From the NCBI GenBank assembly GCA_002386465.1, contig DGIT01000091.1, positions 1,119 to 50,209 of the forward strand: DNA of 49,091 nucleotides, in the 5' to 3' direction. Below are positions 9,196 to 17,549 of this stretch, piece after piece; position 1 is the first letter of the stretch, and each line of letters begins with the position of its first letter. The position numbers and the translations under genes were made by a program. Under the pieces are notes generated by a model. The model saw only the letters and a program-made list of their open reading frames with translations. It made no database searches and was not told where the DNA came from. This DNA is from Burkholderiales bacterium UBA4615. GTDB lineage: Bacteria; Pseudomonadota; Gammaproteobacteria; Burkholderiales; Burkholderiaceae_E.

Positions 9196-9218
9196 GGGGG
9201 CGCTCGCTGAGCGTCCCC
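9196..9218. terminator. Bidirectional hairpin between convergent genes
   Basis: A 10-bp stem (GGGGGCGCTC pairing with GAGCGTCCCC, one G-U pair) closes a 3-nt loop between the stops of the terC-like and thioredoxin genes. The flanking U-tracts are weak in both directions. Its position makes a shared terminator plausible. Confidence 0.5.
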
Positions 9219-9250
9219 GAATCTGTCTCATGGTGCCGGTGCAGGCACGC

Positions 9251-9640
9251 TCAGGGATTCGGCGTGTCTTCCTGGTTCTCGCCTTCGTGCGGATGCGAAC
9301 CGCGCTTGACTTCTTCCATGTCCAGTTCTCGCACCTGACGCAGCAGATCGTCCAGTGCGCCCTTGGGAAGGGCGCCTGGCTGCGAAAAGACAATCACCTG
9401 CTCGCGAAAGATCATCAGGGTCGGAATGGAGCGGATGCCGAAATGGCCGGCCAGCGCGCTTTCTTCGTCGGTGTTGACCTTGGCGAACTTGATGTCAGGG
9501 TGCTCGTCCGACACCTGTTCGAACACCGGCGCAAAGGACTTGCAGGGCCCGCACCACGGGGCCCAGAAGTCGACCACGACGATGTCGTTGCCCAGCACGG
9601 TCTCGTCGAACCGTTCGGTGGGGAGAGATTCGACGGCCAT
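9251..9640 (-). CDS. Thioredoxin-like protein (WCGPC)
   Basis: Cytoplasmic thioredoxin fold protein of 129 residues. The active site is FWAPWCGPCKSFAPVF, with the canonical CGPC pair, and the cis-proline follows in SIPTLMIF, so disulfide reductase activity is expected. A charged, Glu-rich C-terminal tail of about 20 residues extends beyond the usual fold. The ATG at 9638-9640 is chosen because AAGGA lies 7 bases upstream. It follows the glutathione S-transferase gene by 26 bases on the same strand, so the pair may be a small redox operon. Confidence 0.92.
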   Translation of the reverse strand: MAVESLPTERFDETVLGNDIVVVDFWAPWCGPCKSFAPVFEQVSDEHPDIKFAKVNTDEESALAGHFGIRSIPTLMIFREQVIVFSQPGALPKGALDDLLRQVRELDMEEVKRGSHPHEGENQEDTPNP

Positions 9641-9666
9641 GAGGGTGTCCTTGCTCGTAAAAAATG

Positions 9667-10281
9667 TCACGCGGCGGCGCTTGGCCGGGCTTTCATGGCT
9701 TCGACCATGCGCACCAGGTTGGTGTTGCCCGGATTGATCGGCTGGCCCACAGAGGCACCGAACTCCAGGAACACGTAAAGCAGGATGTCGGCCAGCGTGA
9801 GGCGATTGCCGCAGACAAACTCGCGCCCGTCCATCAGCCCGTTAAGCCAGGTGAGCTTTTCCTGAGCCAGGGTCTTGAAATCGACCGCGGCATGCGGAAT
9901 GGTGCGGATACGCGATTCAAACAGCTTCAGCCCCTCGGCAAACCGGAAGCCGTTGGCCAGGGGCTCGAGGATATTCAGGTCAATACGACGCACCCACATG
10001 CGGGTTTCTGCGCGCTCTTCGGGCGTGGCACCGATCAGGCTCTTGCCCTTGGGACCGATCTCATCGAGGTATTCGCAGATGGCCGTGATCTCGGCCAGGA
10101 TCATGCCGTTGTCGAGTTCCAGCGCCGGCAGCTGACCGGACGGGTTCTTGGCCATGTAGGCGGACTGGCGGTTTTCGCCGCCGCGCAGATCGACCTTGGT
10201 GCGGTTCAGTTCGACGCCGCGCTCGGCGGCAAAGATGCGCACCACGCGCGGGTTGGGACCGACTGAGTCATACATCAGCAT
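9667..10281 (-). CDS. Glutathione S-transferase family protein
   Basis: Two-domain GST of 204 residues. The N-terminal thioredoxin-like domain begins MLMYDSVGPNPRVVRIFAAE. The cis-proline and glutathione-binding stretch NPSGQLPALELDNGMILAE (P-A-L then acidic-Glu-Ile) is well conserved; the C-terminal helical domain contains the LTLADI signature (N-capping box). The catalytic residue near the N-terminus could be the Ser/Asn pair around residues 6-9 rather than Tyr. The substrate is unknown. It lies just upstream of the thioredoxin-like gene on the same strand. Confidence 0.92.
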   Translation of the reverse strand: MLMYDSVGPNPRVVRIFAAERGVELNRTKVDLRGGENRQSAYMAKNPSGQLPALELDNGMILAEITAICEYLDEIGPKGKSLIGATPEERAETRMWVRRIDLNILEPLANGFRFAEGLKLFESRIRTIPHAAVDFKTLAQEKLTWLNGLMDGREFVCGNRLTLADILLYVFLEFGASVGQPINPGNTNLVRMVEAMKARPSAAA

Positions 10282-10401
10282 GGCTGTCTCGCTCTGTGTG
10301 ATGAAGGATCGGCGAGCTTAACCCCGCGGCGCGTGACAGGCCAGCCACTCGGTGCGCCTTCCGAACCGGGTCAGGTCACGCGGGTAGGGCTGCGGGTGCG
10401 G

Positions 10402-11592
10402 CTATCCGGCCAACTCGAGCACTTCGATCACCTCTTCGACGCGGCTGATCTGGCGCGGGTTGTCTTTCAGGTTTACGTAAACCAGCGCACGCCGGGCGAT
10501 CTCGGCAAAGTGCTCGGGGCCCACCTTGACATCACGCAGCGTCCCCGGCAGGTGGAGTTGCCTGACCAGAGCGCGGATCAGTTCCCAGGCGGGCGTATCG
10601 GGCGCCCCCATCGCTTCGGACAGCCCGCGCTGCCGTTGCGCGTTGACCGCCGCATTCCACTGCAGCACGGCGGGCAGCAGGATGCACGAGGTGTGGCCGT
10701 GGGCAATATCGAAAGTCGCACCCAGCGCGTAGCCGATTCCGTGACTGGCCCCGGTCCTGGCCCCACCCACCGAGCCTGCAATGGCCTGCCACATGCCAAA
10801 TTGCGCATCCATACGCGGTCCCAGTGCAGCCGGGTTCGCCTGGATGGCGGGCAGTGCGCGATACAACAGCCGCAGGCCTTGCAGCGACAAGGGCTCCGTG
10901 GCCGGGTTGGCCAGAGGCGAGCAGTACGACTCCACGGCATGGTCCACCGAGCGGATCGCGGTATTGAAGAGCAGATCGTGCGGCGTATCCAGTGTGGCGG
11001 CCGGGTCGAGTACGGCAGCAAACGGGGCCATCAGCCGGTGGCTGTACGACTGCTTGGTATGCGTGGCCGATTCGGTGAGGCCGGCATTGGGCGTGAAGTC
11101 TGCGGCCGACAGGGTGGTCGAGACCGCGATCATGCGGATCGCATCGGGGGGCGCCACGATCTTGCGCGCGATCTCGGGGGCGGTGCCATTGCGATAGGGC
11201 TCGAAGGACTCGGGCGTATCCAGACCCATCCACAGACACATCAGCATCGCCTTGGTCGCATCCAGCACCGACCCACCGCCCACGGCTACCAGCAGATCAG
11301 CCTTGGCTGCGCGCGCGGCCCGTGCGCCTTCGATCACGTCCTCACGCGGACTATGTGCACGGATCGTGGCCATCGTGCCCACATGATGTGCACCCAGCGC
11401 ACGCTCGATGCGCTGCAGCGGCCCATCGGTGAGTCGGGCCAGCGAGCGGCTCGAGGTCAGAAAGACGCGGCGTGCACCAAGTTGCTGCGCCAGGGCCACC
11501 ACGACCGCGCCGGCTGGCTGCCCGAAGACCACCTGCTCCTGAGCCTGGATGTTGAAAGTACCTGCAGGCAGGCCGCGGTAGGCGTCGTTCAT
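10402..11592 (-). CDS. Iron-containing ADH / maleylacetate reductase-like dehydrogenase
   Basis: Dehydroquinate-synthase-like alcohol dehydrogenase of 396 residues. The NAD(P) motif LLVAVGGGSVLDATKA lies around 105-110. The metal-site helices are TAIRSVDHAVESYCS and ASHGIGYALGATFDIAHGH, giving His218, His284 and His298/300. The usual first iron ligand Asp, four residues before His218, is Arg214. Maleylacetate reductases also change this position, so the enzyme may be metal-free or act on a different substrate class. The start at 11592 has a strong AGGAGG site upstream; the longer open frame to 11745 is not supported. No aromatic ring-cleavage genes are nearby to confirm a maleylacetate role. 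It is divergent from the acyl-CoA synthetase block. Confidence 0.87.
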   Translation of the reverse strand: MNDAYRGLPAGTFNIQAQEQVVFGQPAGAVVVALAQQLGARRVFLTSSRSLARLTDGPLQRIERALGAHHVGTMATIRAHSPREDVIEGARAARAAKADLLVAVGGGSVLDATKAMLMCLWMGLDTPESFEPYRNGTAPEIARKIVAPPDAIRMIAVSTTLSAADFTPNAGLTESATHTKQSYSHRLMAPFAAVLDPAATLDTPHDLLFNTAIRSVDHAVESYCSPLANPATEPLSLQGLRLLYRALPAIQANPAALGPRMDAQFGMWQAIAGSVGGARTGASHGIGYALGATFDIAHGHTSCILLPAVLQWNAAVNAQRQRGLSEAMGAPDTPAWELIRALVRQLHLPGTLRDVKVGPEHFAEIARRALVYVNLKDNPRQISRVEEVIEVLELAG

Positions 11593-11720
11593 GTGGGGTC
11601 TCCTCCTGTCTGGGCATGCTAACAGCGGGTCATTCCGATTCCCTGATTCCGACCCTGGGCGCTGGCGTGTGCCGGGGCTGCTCATCACTGCGAGCGCCGT
11701 GCGGTCGGTCGGGCGATAAT

Positions 11721-11744
11721 TGCCTGCTGCATGCATCGCAGGCA
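11721..11744. promoter_or_regulatory. Inverted repeat in a divergent promoter region
   Basis: Perfect 7-bp arms TGCCTGC and GCAGGCA are separated by 10 bases in the 261-base gap between the divergent ADH-like and acyl-CoA synthetase genes. It could be an operator for both. The rest of the gap (11593-11853) shows no gene; a TATGAT at 11777-11782 has no good -35. Confidence 0.3.
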
Positions 11745-11853
11745 CCGTGCCGGCCGGCCGACGTCCGCGCCCCGTCTATGATCCGCCTGCTCCTCATTCG
11801 GTCGGCCCCGTTGCTCGGCCTGTTTGATCATTGCTCCCACAGGGAATCGTCAC

Positions 11854-13536
11854 ATGCCCACCCATCCGAATCCGTATCGCCAGGACCTCGATCGCAACGC
11901 GGCCAATCATGTTCCGCTCACGCCGCTGTCGCTGCTGGATTGGGCCGCTGACATCTTTCCCGAGCGCTGCGCGGTCATTCACGGTGCGCTGCGTCTGAGC
12001 TGGGCACAGGTGCGAGAGCGTTCACGGCGGCTGGCCAGCGCCCTGCGAGCGATGGACATCGGCGAAGGCGACACGGTAGCCGTGATGTTGCCGAACACGC
12101 CGCCGATGGCCGAGGCGCATTTCGGTGTGCCTATGAGCCGCGCGGTCCTGCATTGCATCAACACTCGGCTGGATGCGGCCACGGTGGCTTTCGTACTCGA
12201 TCACTCCGACAGCAAGGTGCTGATCGCCGACCGCGAGTTCTCGCCGACCGTAAAAGTAGCGCTCGAACAGTTGCGCGCGCAGGGCAAGCGGGTACCGGCG
12301 GTGATTGATGTGGACGACCCGGAATACGACGGCCCGGGCGAGCGTCTGGGCCCGATCGAGTACGAAACCTTCATTGCCGGGGGCAACGCGTCGTTTGCAG
12401 GGCTTGCGCCTGAAGATGAATGGGATGCCATTGGCCTGAACTACACCTCGGGCACCACCGGCAACCCTAAGGGCGTGGTGGTGCATCACCGTGGCGCTTA
12501 TCTGAATGCGCTGGGCAATGTCCTGTCATGGAACCTGCCGCGCCACCCGGTGTATCTGTGGACGCTGCCGATGTTTCACTGCAATGGCTGGTGTTTTCCC
12601 TGGACGCTGGCGGCAGTGGCCGGCACCAGCGTGTGTCTGCGCAAGGTGGATGCCGCCCTGATCTTTTCGCTCATGCGCGAGCACCGCGTTTCTCACTATT
12701 GCGGTGCGCCGATCGTCCATTCGCTGCTCATTTCGGCACCGGCCGCATTGCGCAGCGGCATCGACTGGCCGGTGAAAGCGATGGTGGCCGGCGCCGCGCC
12801 GCCTGCAGCCATGATCGAAGGCATGGCGACCCTGGGGTTCGATGTGACCCATGTCTATGGTCTCACCGAGGTCTATGGGCCTTCAGCGGCCTGCGCAAAG
12901 CACGACGACTGGGCAGTGCGTCCGCTCGCCGAGCAGGTCGATCTGAACGGACGCCAGGGCACGCGCACGCAGGTCCAGGAAGGTTGCACCGTACTTGACC
13001 CGCAGACCATGCAGGAAGTGCCTCGCGACGGGCAGACCATGGGCGAGGTGATGTTCCGTGGCAACGTGGTGATGAAGGGCTATCTGAAAAACCCCAAGGC
13101 GACTCAGGAGGCCTTTGCCGACGGGTGGTTCCACACCGGCGACCTGGGCGTGCTGCATCCCGATGGTTACGTAAAGCTCAAGGACCGTGCGAAGGACATC
13201 ATCATCTCGGGCGGCGAAAATATCTCATCGATCGAAGTCGAGGATGCGCTCTACAAGCATCCGGCTGTGATGGCTGCGGCCGTGGTGGCTCGGCCCGATG
13301 ACAAGTGGGGCGAGACACCGATGGCCTTTGTGGAACTGCGTGCGGATCATCAGCCTGCCGATGCTGCAGCGGAGGCGGCGCTGGCGCAGGCGATCATCGA
13401 ACATTGTCGTGTGCATCTGGCGCGCTTCAAGTGTCCGCGCGAAGTACGCTTCACCGAGCTGCCCAAGACCTCCACCGGAAAAATTCAAAAGCATCTGCTG
13501 CGTGCGCAGGTGAAGTCTGCCAGCGCGATCGGGTAG
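11854..13536 (+). CDS. AMP-forming acyl-CoA synthetase
   Basis: Activates a carboxylic acid through an acyl-adenylate to its CoA thioester. At 560 residues it matches the medium-chain / DmdB-like ligases. The P-loop-like motif is YTSGTTGNPKGVV. The core motif VYGLTEVYGP (A5), the hinge region HTGDLGVLHPDGYVKLKDR (A7/A8) and the A10 motif PKTSTGKIQK are intact; the catalytic lysine is K543. That lysine is the residue acylated in the known Acs control system, and a sirtuin gene ends the same gene block. ATG 11854 is preferred over an in-frame TTG ten codons upstream because AGGGA lies upstream. The acid substrate cannot be read from sequence. Confidence 0.92.
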   Translation: MPTHPNPYRQDLDRNAANHVPLTPLSLLDWAADIFPERCAVIHGALRLSWAQVRERSRRLASALRAMDIGEGDTVAVMLPNTPPMAEAHFGVPMSRAVLHCINTRLDAATVAFVLDHSDSKVLIADREFSPTVKVALEQLRAQGKRVPAVIDVDDPEYDGPGERLGPIEYETFIAGGNASFAGLAPEDEWDAIGLNYTSGTTGNPKGVVVHHRGAYLNALGNVLSWNLPRHPVYLWTLPMFHCNGWCFPWTLAAVAGTSVCLRKVDAALIFSLMREHRVSHYCGAPIVHSLLISAPAALRSGIDWPVKAMVAGAAPPAAMIEGMATLGFDVTHVYGLTEVYGPSAACAKHDDWAVRPLAEQVDLNGRQGTRTQVQEGCTVLDPQTMQEVPRDGQTMGEVMFRGNVVMKGYLKNPKATQEAFADGWFHTGDLGVLHPDGYVKLKDRAKDIIISGGENISSIEVEDALYKHPAVMAAAVVARPDDKWGETPMAFVELRADHQPADAAAEAALAQAIIEHCRVHLARFKCPREVRFTELPKTSTGKIQKHLLRAQVKSASAIG

Positions 13537-13548
13537 AAGGGCATTACG

Positions 13549-14523
13549 TTGAAAGCGATTCGAATCGTTCCCAGCCCGCAGGGCGGGCAGGTGCAACTGC
13601 ATGACGTCCCGATGCCGGAGCCCGGCTCCGGGCAGGTCCTGGTGCGTGTGCGTGCGGCCGGCGTGAATCGGGGTGAGATCGGGATGGCGGCGTACCTGAA
13701 AGCCGGAGCACCCGTGCCATCGGGGGTCGAATTCGCGGGCGAGGTGGCCCGCGCAGGCCAGGACGTGCAGGGGTGGCAGGTGGGCGATCGGGTCATGGGC
13801 CACGGCAACGGCGGCCATGCCGAATACGTGCTGGCCGATCCGCGTGCGCTCATGCGTGTGCCCGACGGTATCGACTGGGTTCAGGCGGGCGCGTTCCCCA
13901 ACGTGTTCATGACAGCGCACGATGCATTGATCACCAACGCGCAGATGGCGACTGGTGAGACGGTGCTGGTCAATGCAGCCTCCAGCGGCATCGGACTGGC
14001 GGCGATTCAGATCGCCAGGCTGATGGGCGCAGGGCAGGTGATCGCCACCTCACGCTCGGCCGATAAACTCGCCAGGCTGAGTGGATTGGGTATCGACCTG
14101 GGGATCGACACCTCGCATGAGGACCAGGCCGCTGCCGTGAAGGCGGCGACCGATGGCCGCGGGGTGGACATCATCATCGATTCGCTGGGCGGTGGTGCGG
14201 TGTTCGAGGCCAATCTGAAGAGTCTGGCGGTGAAAGGTCGACTGGTGAACATCGGTCGGCTTGCGTCGAGCACGGCCCAGATCAACCTGGACCTGCTCTG
14301 GCTCAAGCGGCTGAAGCTGATCGGGGTGACCTTTCGGACCCGCAGCGAGCAGGAGCGGCTCGACGTGGTGCAGGCCTGCGCACGCGATTTGCTGCCCTTT
14401 CTGCAAGCGGGCCGCATCCGCATGCCGATTGAGCGCACGTACCCACTGGCCGATCTCGCCCGCGCCCACGAAGCGATGAACGAAGACCGCCACGTCGGGA
14501 AATTTGTACTGACGGTTGACTGA
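13549..14523 (+). CDS. MDR-superfamily quinone / enoyl reductase
   Basis: NADPH-dependent medium-chain dehydrogenase/reductase of 324 residues of the quinone-oxidoreductase type, without catalytic-zinc cysteines. The N-terminal GroES-like domain has VRAAGVNRGEIGMAAYL and GVEFAGEV. The Rossmann motif is VNAASSGIGLAAIQIARLMG. The start appears to be TTG at 13549, 12 bases after the synthetase stop, with AGAAGGG upstream; no ATG is available near. The tight spacing puts it in one transcript with the acyl-CoA synthetase, so an enoyl-thioester or quinone substrate is likely. Confidence 0.9.
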   Translation: MKAIRIVPSPQGGQVQLHDVPMPEPGSGQVLVRVRAAGVNRGEIGMAAYLKAGAPVPSGVEFAGEVARAGQDVQGWQVGDRVMGHGNGGHAEYVLADPRALMRVPDGIDWVQAGAFPNVFMTAHDALITNAQMATGETVLVNAASSGIGLAAIQIARLMGAGQVIATSRSADKLARLSGLGIDLGIDTSHEDQAAAVKAATDGRGVDIIIDSLGGGAVFEANLKSLAVKGRLVNIGRLASSTAQINLDLLWLKRLKLIGVTFRTRSEQERLDVVQACARDLLPFLQAGRIRMPIERTYPLADLARAHEAMNEDRHVGKFVLTVD

Positions 14524-14592
14524 ACCGGCCATGCGTTGAACTGCACATAGACCGAATCCCACTCGGACCGAACTGCATTTGCTGAGACCGCC

Positions 14593-15801
14593 ATGCCGGA
14601 TACCCAAGCTTCCCGTGCCGCCCAACCGCTTGCAGGCTTGCGCGTGGTGGAATTCACTCACATGGTGATGGGCCCCACCTGCGGTCTGGTGCTGGCTGAC
14701 ATGGGTGCGGAAGTCATCAAGGTGGAACCGATCGGCGGAGATCGCACGCGCTTTCTGATGGGTGCGGGCACAGGCTTTTTCCCGATGTTCAATCGCAACA
14801 AGAAGAGCATCGAGATCAATTTGCACGACACAGCCGGTGCCGCAGCTGCACGCGCGCTTGCCAAAAGTGCCGATGTGGTGCTGGAGAACTTCAAGCCGGG
14901 CACCATGGCCAAGTACGAACTGGATTACCCGAGTCTGTCGGCAGTGAATCCCAAAGTGATCTATGTGAGTCACAAGGGTTTTCTGCCGGGCCCCTATGAA
15001 CACCGCACGGCCCTCGATGAGGTCGTGCAGATGATGGGCGGCCTGGCTTATATGACTGGCCGCCCGGGCGATCCGCTGCGCGCAGGCTCCAGCGTCAACG
15101 ACATCATGGGCGGCATGTTCGGGGCCATCGGCACGCTTGGCGCGCTTGTGCAGCGTGGCATCACCGGGCGCGGTATGGATGTGCAATCGGCCCTCTTCGA
15201 GAACAACGTGTTTCTGGTTGGCCAGCACATGCTGCAATACGCCATGACCGGCAAGCCGGCGTCGCCCATGCCCAATCGCCAGAGTGCCTGGGCGATCTAC
15301 GACGTGTTCACGGTGAAAGACGGCGAGCAGATTTTCCTCGCCGCGGTCAGCGATGGGCAGTGGCCGCTCTTTTGCGATGCCTTGGGCTTTCCTGAGCTCA
15401 AGGCCGATCCAACGCTGTCGACCAACAATGCCCGCGTGCTGGCGCGCGATCGCATCCTGCCGATCCTGCGCGAGCGGCTGGCCACACAGTCCGCAGCCGA
15501 CGTGGCGGCACGCATGGAAGCGGCAGGCTTGCCGTTTGCGCCCATCAGCCGACCCGAACAGCTCTTCGATGATCCGCACCTGCAGGCCACTGGGGGCCTG
15601 GCTGACGTGGTACTTCCAGACGGCGAGCGGGCGGGCCAGACCGTACAGGCAACGCTGCTGCCGTTCACGCTGGCCGGTGAGCGCCTGGGTGTGAGATTGA
15701 ACCCGCCTCGGCGCGGCGAACATACCGACGCCGTGCTGAGCGGACTGGGTTATGACGCTTCGCGCATTGCAGCGCTGCGCGATGCAGGCGCCGTGGGCTG
15801 A
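14593..15801 (+). CDS. Class III (CaiB/BaiF) CoA-transferase
   Basis: Moves CoA between carboxylic acids through an aspartyl-CoA intermediate. At 402 residues it is full length. The N-terminal GLRVVEFTHMVMGPTCGLVL and GADVIKVEP-like GAEVIKVEP segments are family hallmarks. The catalytic Asp is most likely D142 in RTALDEVVQMMGG, and the Gly-rich loop GRPGDPLRAGSSVNDIMGG follows. It lies 69 bases after the MDR gene on the same strand. Its neighbours suggest an acyl-CoA pathway, such as a branched or hydroxy acid; the donor and acceptor are unknown. Confidence 0.93.
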   Translation: MPDTQASRAAQPLAGLRVVEFTHMVMGPTCGLVLADMGAEVIKVEPIGGDRTRFLMGAGTGFFPMFNRNKKSIEINLHDTAGAAAARALAKSADVVLENFKPGTMAKYELDYPSLSAVNPKVIYVSHKGFLPGPYEHRTALDEVVQMMGGLAYMTGRPGDPLRAGSSVNDIMGGMFGAIGTLGALVQRGITGRGMDVQSALFENNVFLVGQHMLQYAMTGKPASPMPNRQSAWAIYDVFTVKDGEQIFLAAVSDGQWPLFCDALGFPELKADPTLSTNNARVLARDRILPILRERLATQSAADVAARMEAAGLPFAPISRPEQLFDDPHLQATGGLADVVLPDGERAGQTVQATLLPFTLAGERLGVRLNPPRRGEHTDAVLSGLGYDASRIAALRDAGAVG

Positions 15802-15893
15802 TCCGATCATGATCCGGCCATGACGCCCTTTATTTCGAACACGCCACTCAGCACTCGAGCCCTCCACCACGCAGACCGGCAGCCGGAGCCTTC

Positions 15894-16682
15894 ATGAACC
15901 CAACGCCTGAACATGACTCCGCCCACGCGCTGGCCGCGGTGGCCCGCTGGATCGATGAGGCACAACGCATCGTGGCCCTGACGGGCGCAGGCATTTCCAC
16001 GGACTCGGGCATTCCGGACTTTCGGGGCCCGCAAGGCGTCTGGACCCGTAATCCGCAGGCCGAAAAGCAGGCTACGCTGCAGAACTATCTGGCTGACGCC
16101 GAGGTGCGGCGGACGGCATGGCAGGGTCGGCTGCATCACGCCGCCTGGACCGCGCAGCCCAATGCCGGTCATCGCGCCCTGGTGACCCTGGAGCGGCGTG
16201 GCAAGCTGCATGCACTGATCACGCAAAACGTGGACGAGCTGCACCAGATCGCAGGTAACGCCCCCGACAAGGTGATCGAGGTGCACGGCACCATCCGCCG
16301 CGTCATGTGTTGGGACTGTCAGCGCCGTCAGCCGATGACCGCGGTGCTCGAGCGGGTGCGAGCAGGCGAACTCGATCCACGCTGCGAAATGTGCAACGGC
16401 ATCATGAAGAGCGACACGATTTCATTCGGTCAGGCGCTGGTGCCTGAAGTGATCGAGCGGGCGTTTCAGGTGGCCGAAGAGGCTGATCTGCTGATCGCCA
16501 TTGGCAGTACGCTGCAGGTGCAACCGGTCGCAGGCGTGGTGCCCACGGCGCGACGCGCCGGCGCACGAGTGATCATTCTGAATGCTCAGCCCACGGCCTG
16601 TGATGATCTGGCCCATGCGGTGATGCAAGGTTCGATCGGCGAGCTGCTGCCGGCCATCTGTGGGCAGGCTACGCTGAGTTGA
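15894..16682 (+). CDS. cobB: NAD-dependent protein deacylase (sirtuin)
   Basis: Sir2-family deacylase of 262 residues. NAD-binding motifs LTGAGISTDSGIPDFRG (29-45) and ITQNVDELHQIAG (109-121) are intact, with catalytic H131 in EVHG. The structural zinc is bound by two cysteine pairs (C139/C142 and C164/C167). The position, 92 bases after the CoA-transferase and downstream of an AMP-forming acyl-CoA synthetase with a canonical acylation motif, suggests that it reactivates that synthetase, by analogy with CobB and Acs. The gene symbol is a family-level call. Its stop lies one base from the stop of convergent eutC. Confidence 0.92.
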   Translation: MNPTPEHDSAHALAAVARWIDEAQRIVALTGAGISTDSGIPDFRGPQGVWTRNPQAEKQATLQNYLADAEVRRTAWQGRLHHAAWTAQPNAGHRALVTLERRGKLHALITQNVDELHQIAGNAPDKVIEVHGTIRRVMCWDCQRRQPMTAVLERVRAGELDPRCEMCNGIMKSDTISFGQALVPEVIERAFQVAEEADLLIAIGSTLQVQPVAGVVPTARRAGARVIILNAQPTACDDLAHAVMQGSIGELLPAICGQATLS

Positions 16683-16683
16683 A

Positions 16684-17505
16684 TCAGTCCGCGCTGTGCC
16701 CTGTCAAGCGCGCATGAGCTTGCTCGTCTTTCAGGCCCACGCCCGTGCCACCGAGCCGGCGTGCGCCGTGCAGCAGACCCGCCAGCGTTTGCGCGGCACC
16801 CTCGTAAGACAGACCTTCAGGGCGGATGTTCGAGATGCAGTTGCGCTCGGCATCGGTGCGGCCGACTTTGGGTGACCAGGTCAGGTAAATGCCCAGGCTG
16901 TCGGGCGCACTCAAGCCGGGCCGCTCACCCACCAGCAAGGCGACCGCTTTCGCACCCAGCAGCTCGCCAACTTCATCGCCCAGGGCAACGCGCGACTGTT
17001 CGGCGATGACCACCGGGCCGATCGACCAGTCCCGCAGCTGTTCACGCGCTGCAATCAGCACGGGCAGGGCATGCCGCGTGATGGCGAGCGCAGACAATCC
17101 GTCGGCCAGCACAAAGACCAGATCGGCGCGCGCGCTTGCGCTGGGGCGTGCAGCATGAAGCCGCTCATGACTGGCCGCGTCCAGCCGACGACCGAGATCG
17201 GGCCGGCGCAGATAGTGCGAGCGATCGGCGGCTTGACTATGGACATGTAGGGGTTCAAAACCGGCCAGCGCCAACTCCACCGCGAGCGAGGCTGCATCGA
17301 GTGCAGTGTGTACAGCGTCCCGGGCTTGCGCATGCGCTAAAGAAAATTCAAGCAGCGCGCCGGTGGGTTGACTGACGCCGCTTCGCCCCAGCCCGATCCG
17401 CGCGGGCGTGAAGGCACGCAGACTGGCCCAGGCATCGGGCTGCGTGGCAGGCAAGCGCGCCGCGGGCGGCGGTTGCAGATCAGTGGGTTCAGGGGTGTCG
17501 GACAT
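16684..17505 (-). CDS. eutC: Ethanolamine ammonia-lyase small subunit
   Basis: Small subunit of the adenosylcobalamin-dependent lyase that splits ethanolamine into acetaldehyde and ammonia. At 273 residues it is of family size. Diagnostic segments are LRAFTPARIGLGRSG near the N-terminus, the cobalamin-side motif LVFVLADGLSALAI, and the C-terminal GLSYEGAAQTLAGLLHGARR. ATG 17503-17505 is chosen; upstream sequence in frame has no family features. It is separated from eutB by about 1.7 kb holding two unrelated genes, although the two subunits must form one enzyme. No eutA reactivase, permease or microcompartment shell gene is in the window. Confidence 0.95.
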   Translation of the reverse strand: MSDTPEPTDLQPPPAARLPATQPDAWASLRAFTPARIGLGRSGVSQPTGALLEFSLAHAQARDAVHTALDAASLAVELALAGFEPLHVHSQAADRSHYLRRPDLGRRLDAASHERLHAARPSASARADLVFVLADGLSALAITRHALPVLIAAREQLRDWSIGPVVIAEQSRVALGDEVGELLGAKAVALLVGERPGLSAPDSLGIYLTWSPKVGRTDAERNCISNIRPEGLSYEGAAQTLAGLLHGARRLGGTGVGLKDEQAHARLTGHSAD

Positions 17506-17549
17506 TGAAGCAGCGCGGGCCGGAAGGTCGATGCATGCAAGCGGGGGCT

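Noticed and set aside
10333..11622. A 429-codon plus-strand open frame opposite the iron-ADH-like gene.
   Set aside because: Antisense shadow of a conserved enzyme, Arg/Gly/Gln/His-rich, with no domain signature.
14050..15870. A 606-codon minus-strand open frame opposite the MDR and CoA-transferase genes.
   Set aside because: It lies antisense to two clear genes, is rich in His, Arg and Gln, and has no recognisable motif. Long antisense frames are expected at this GC content.
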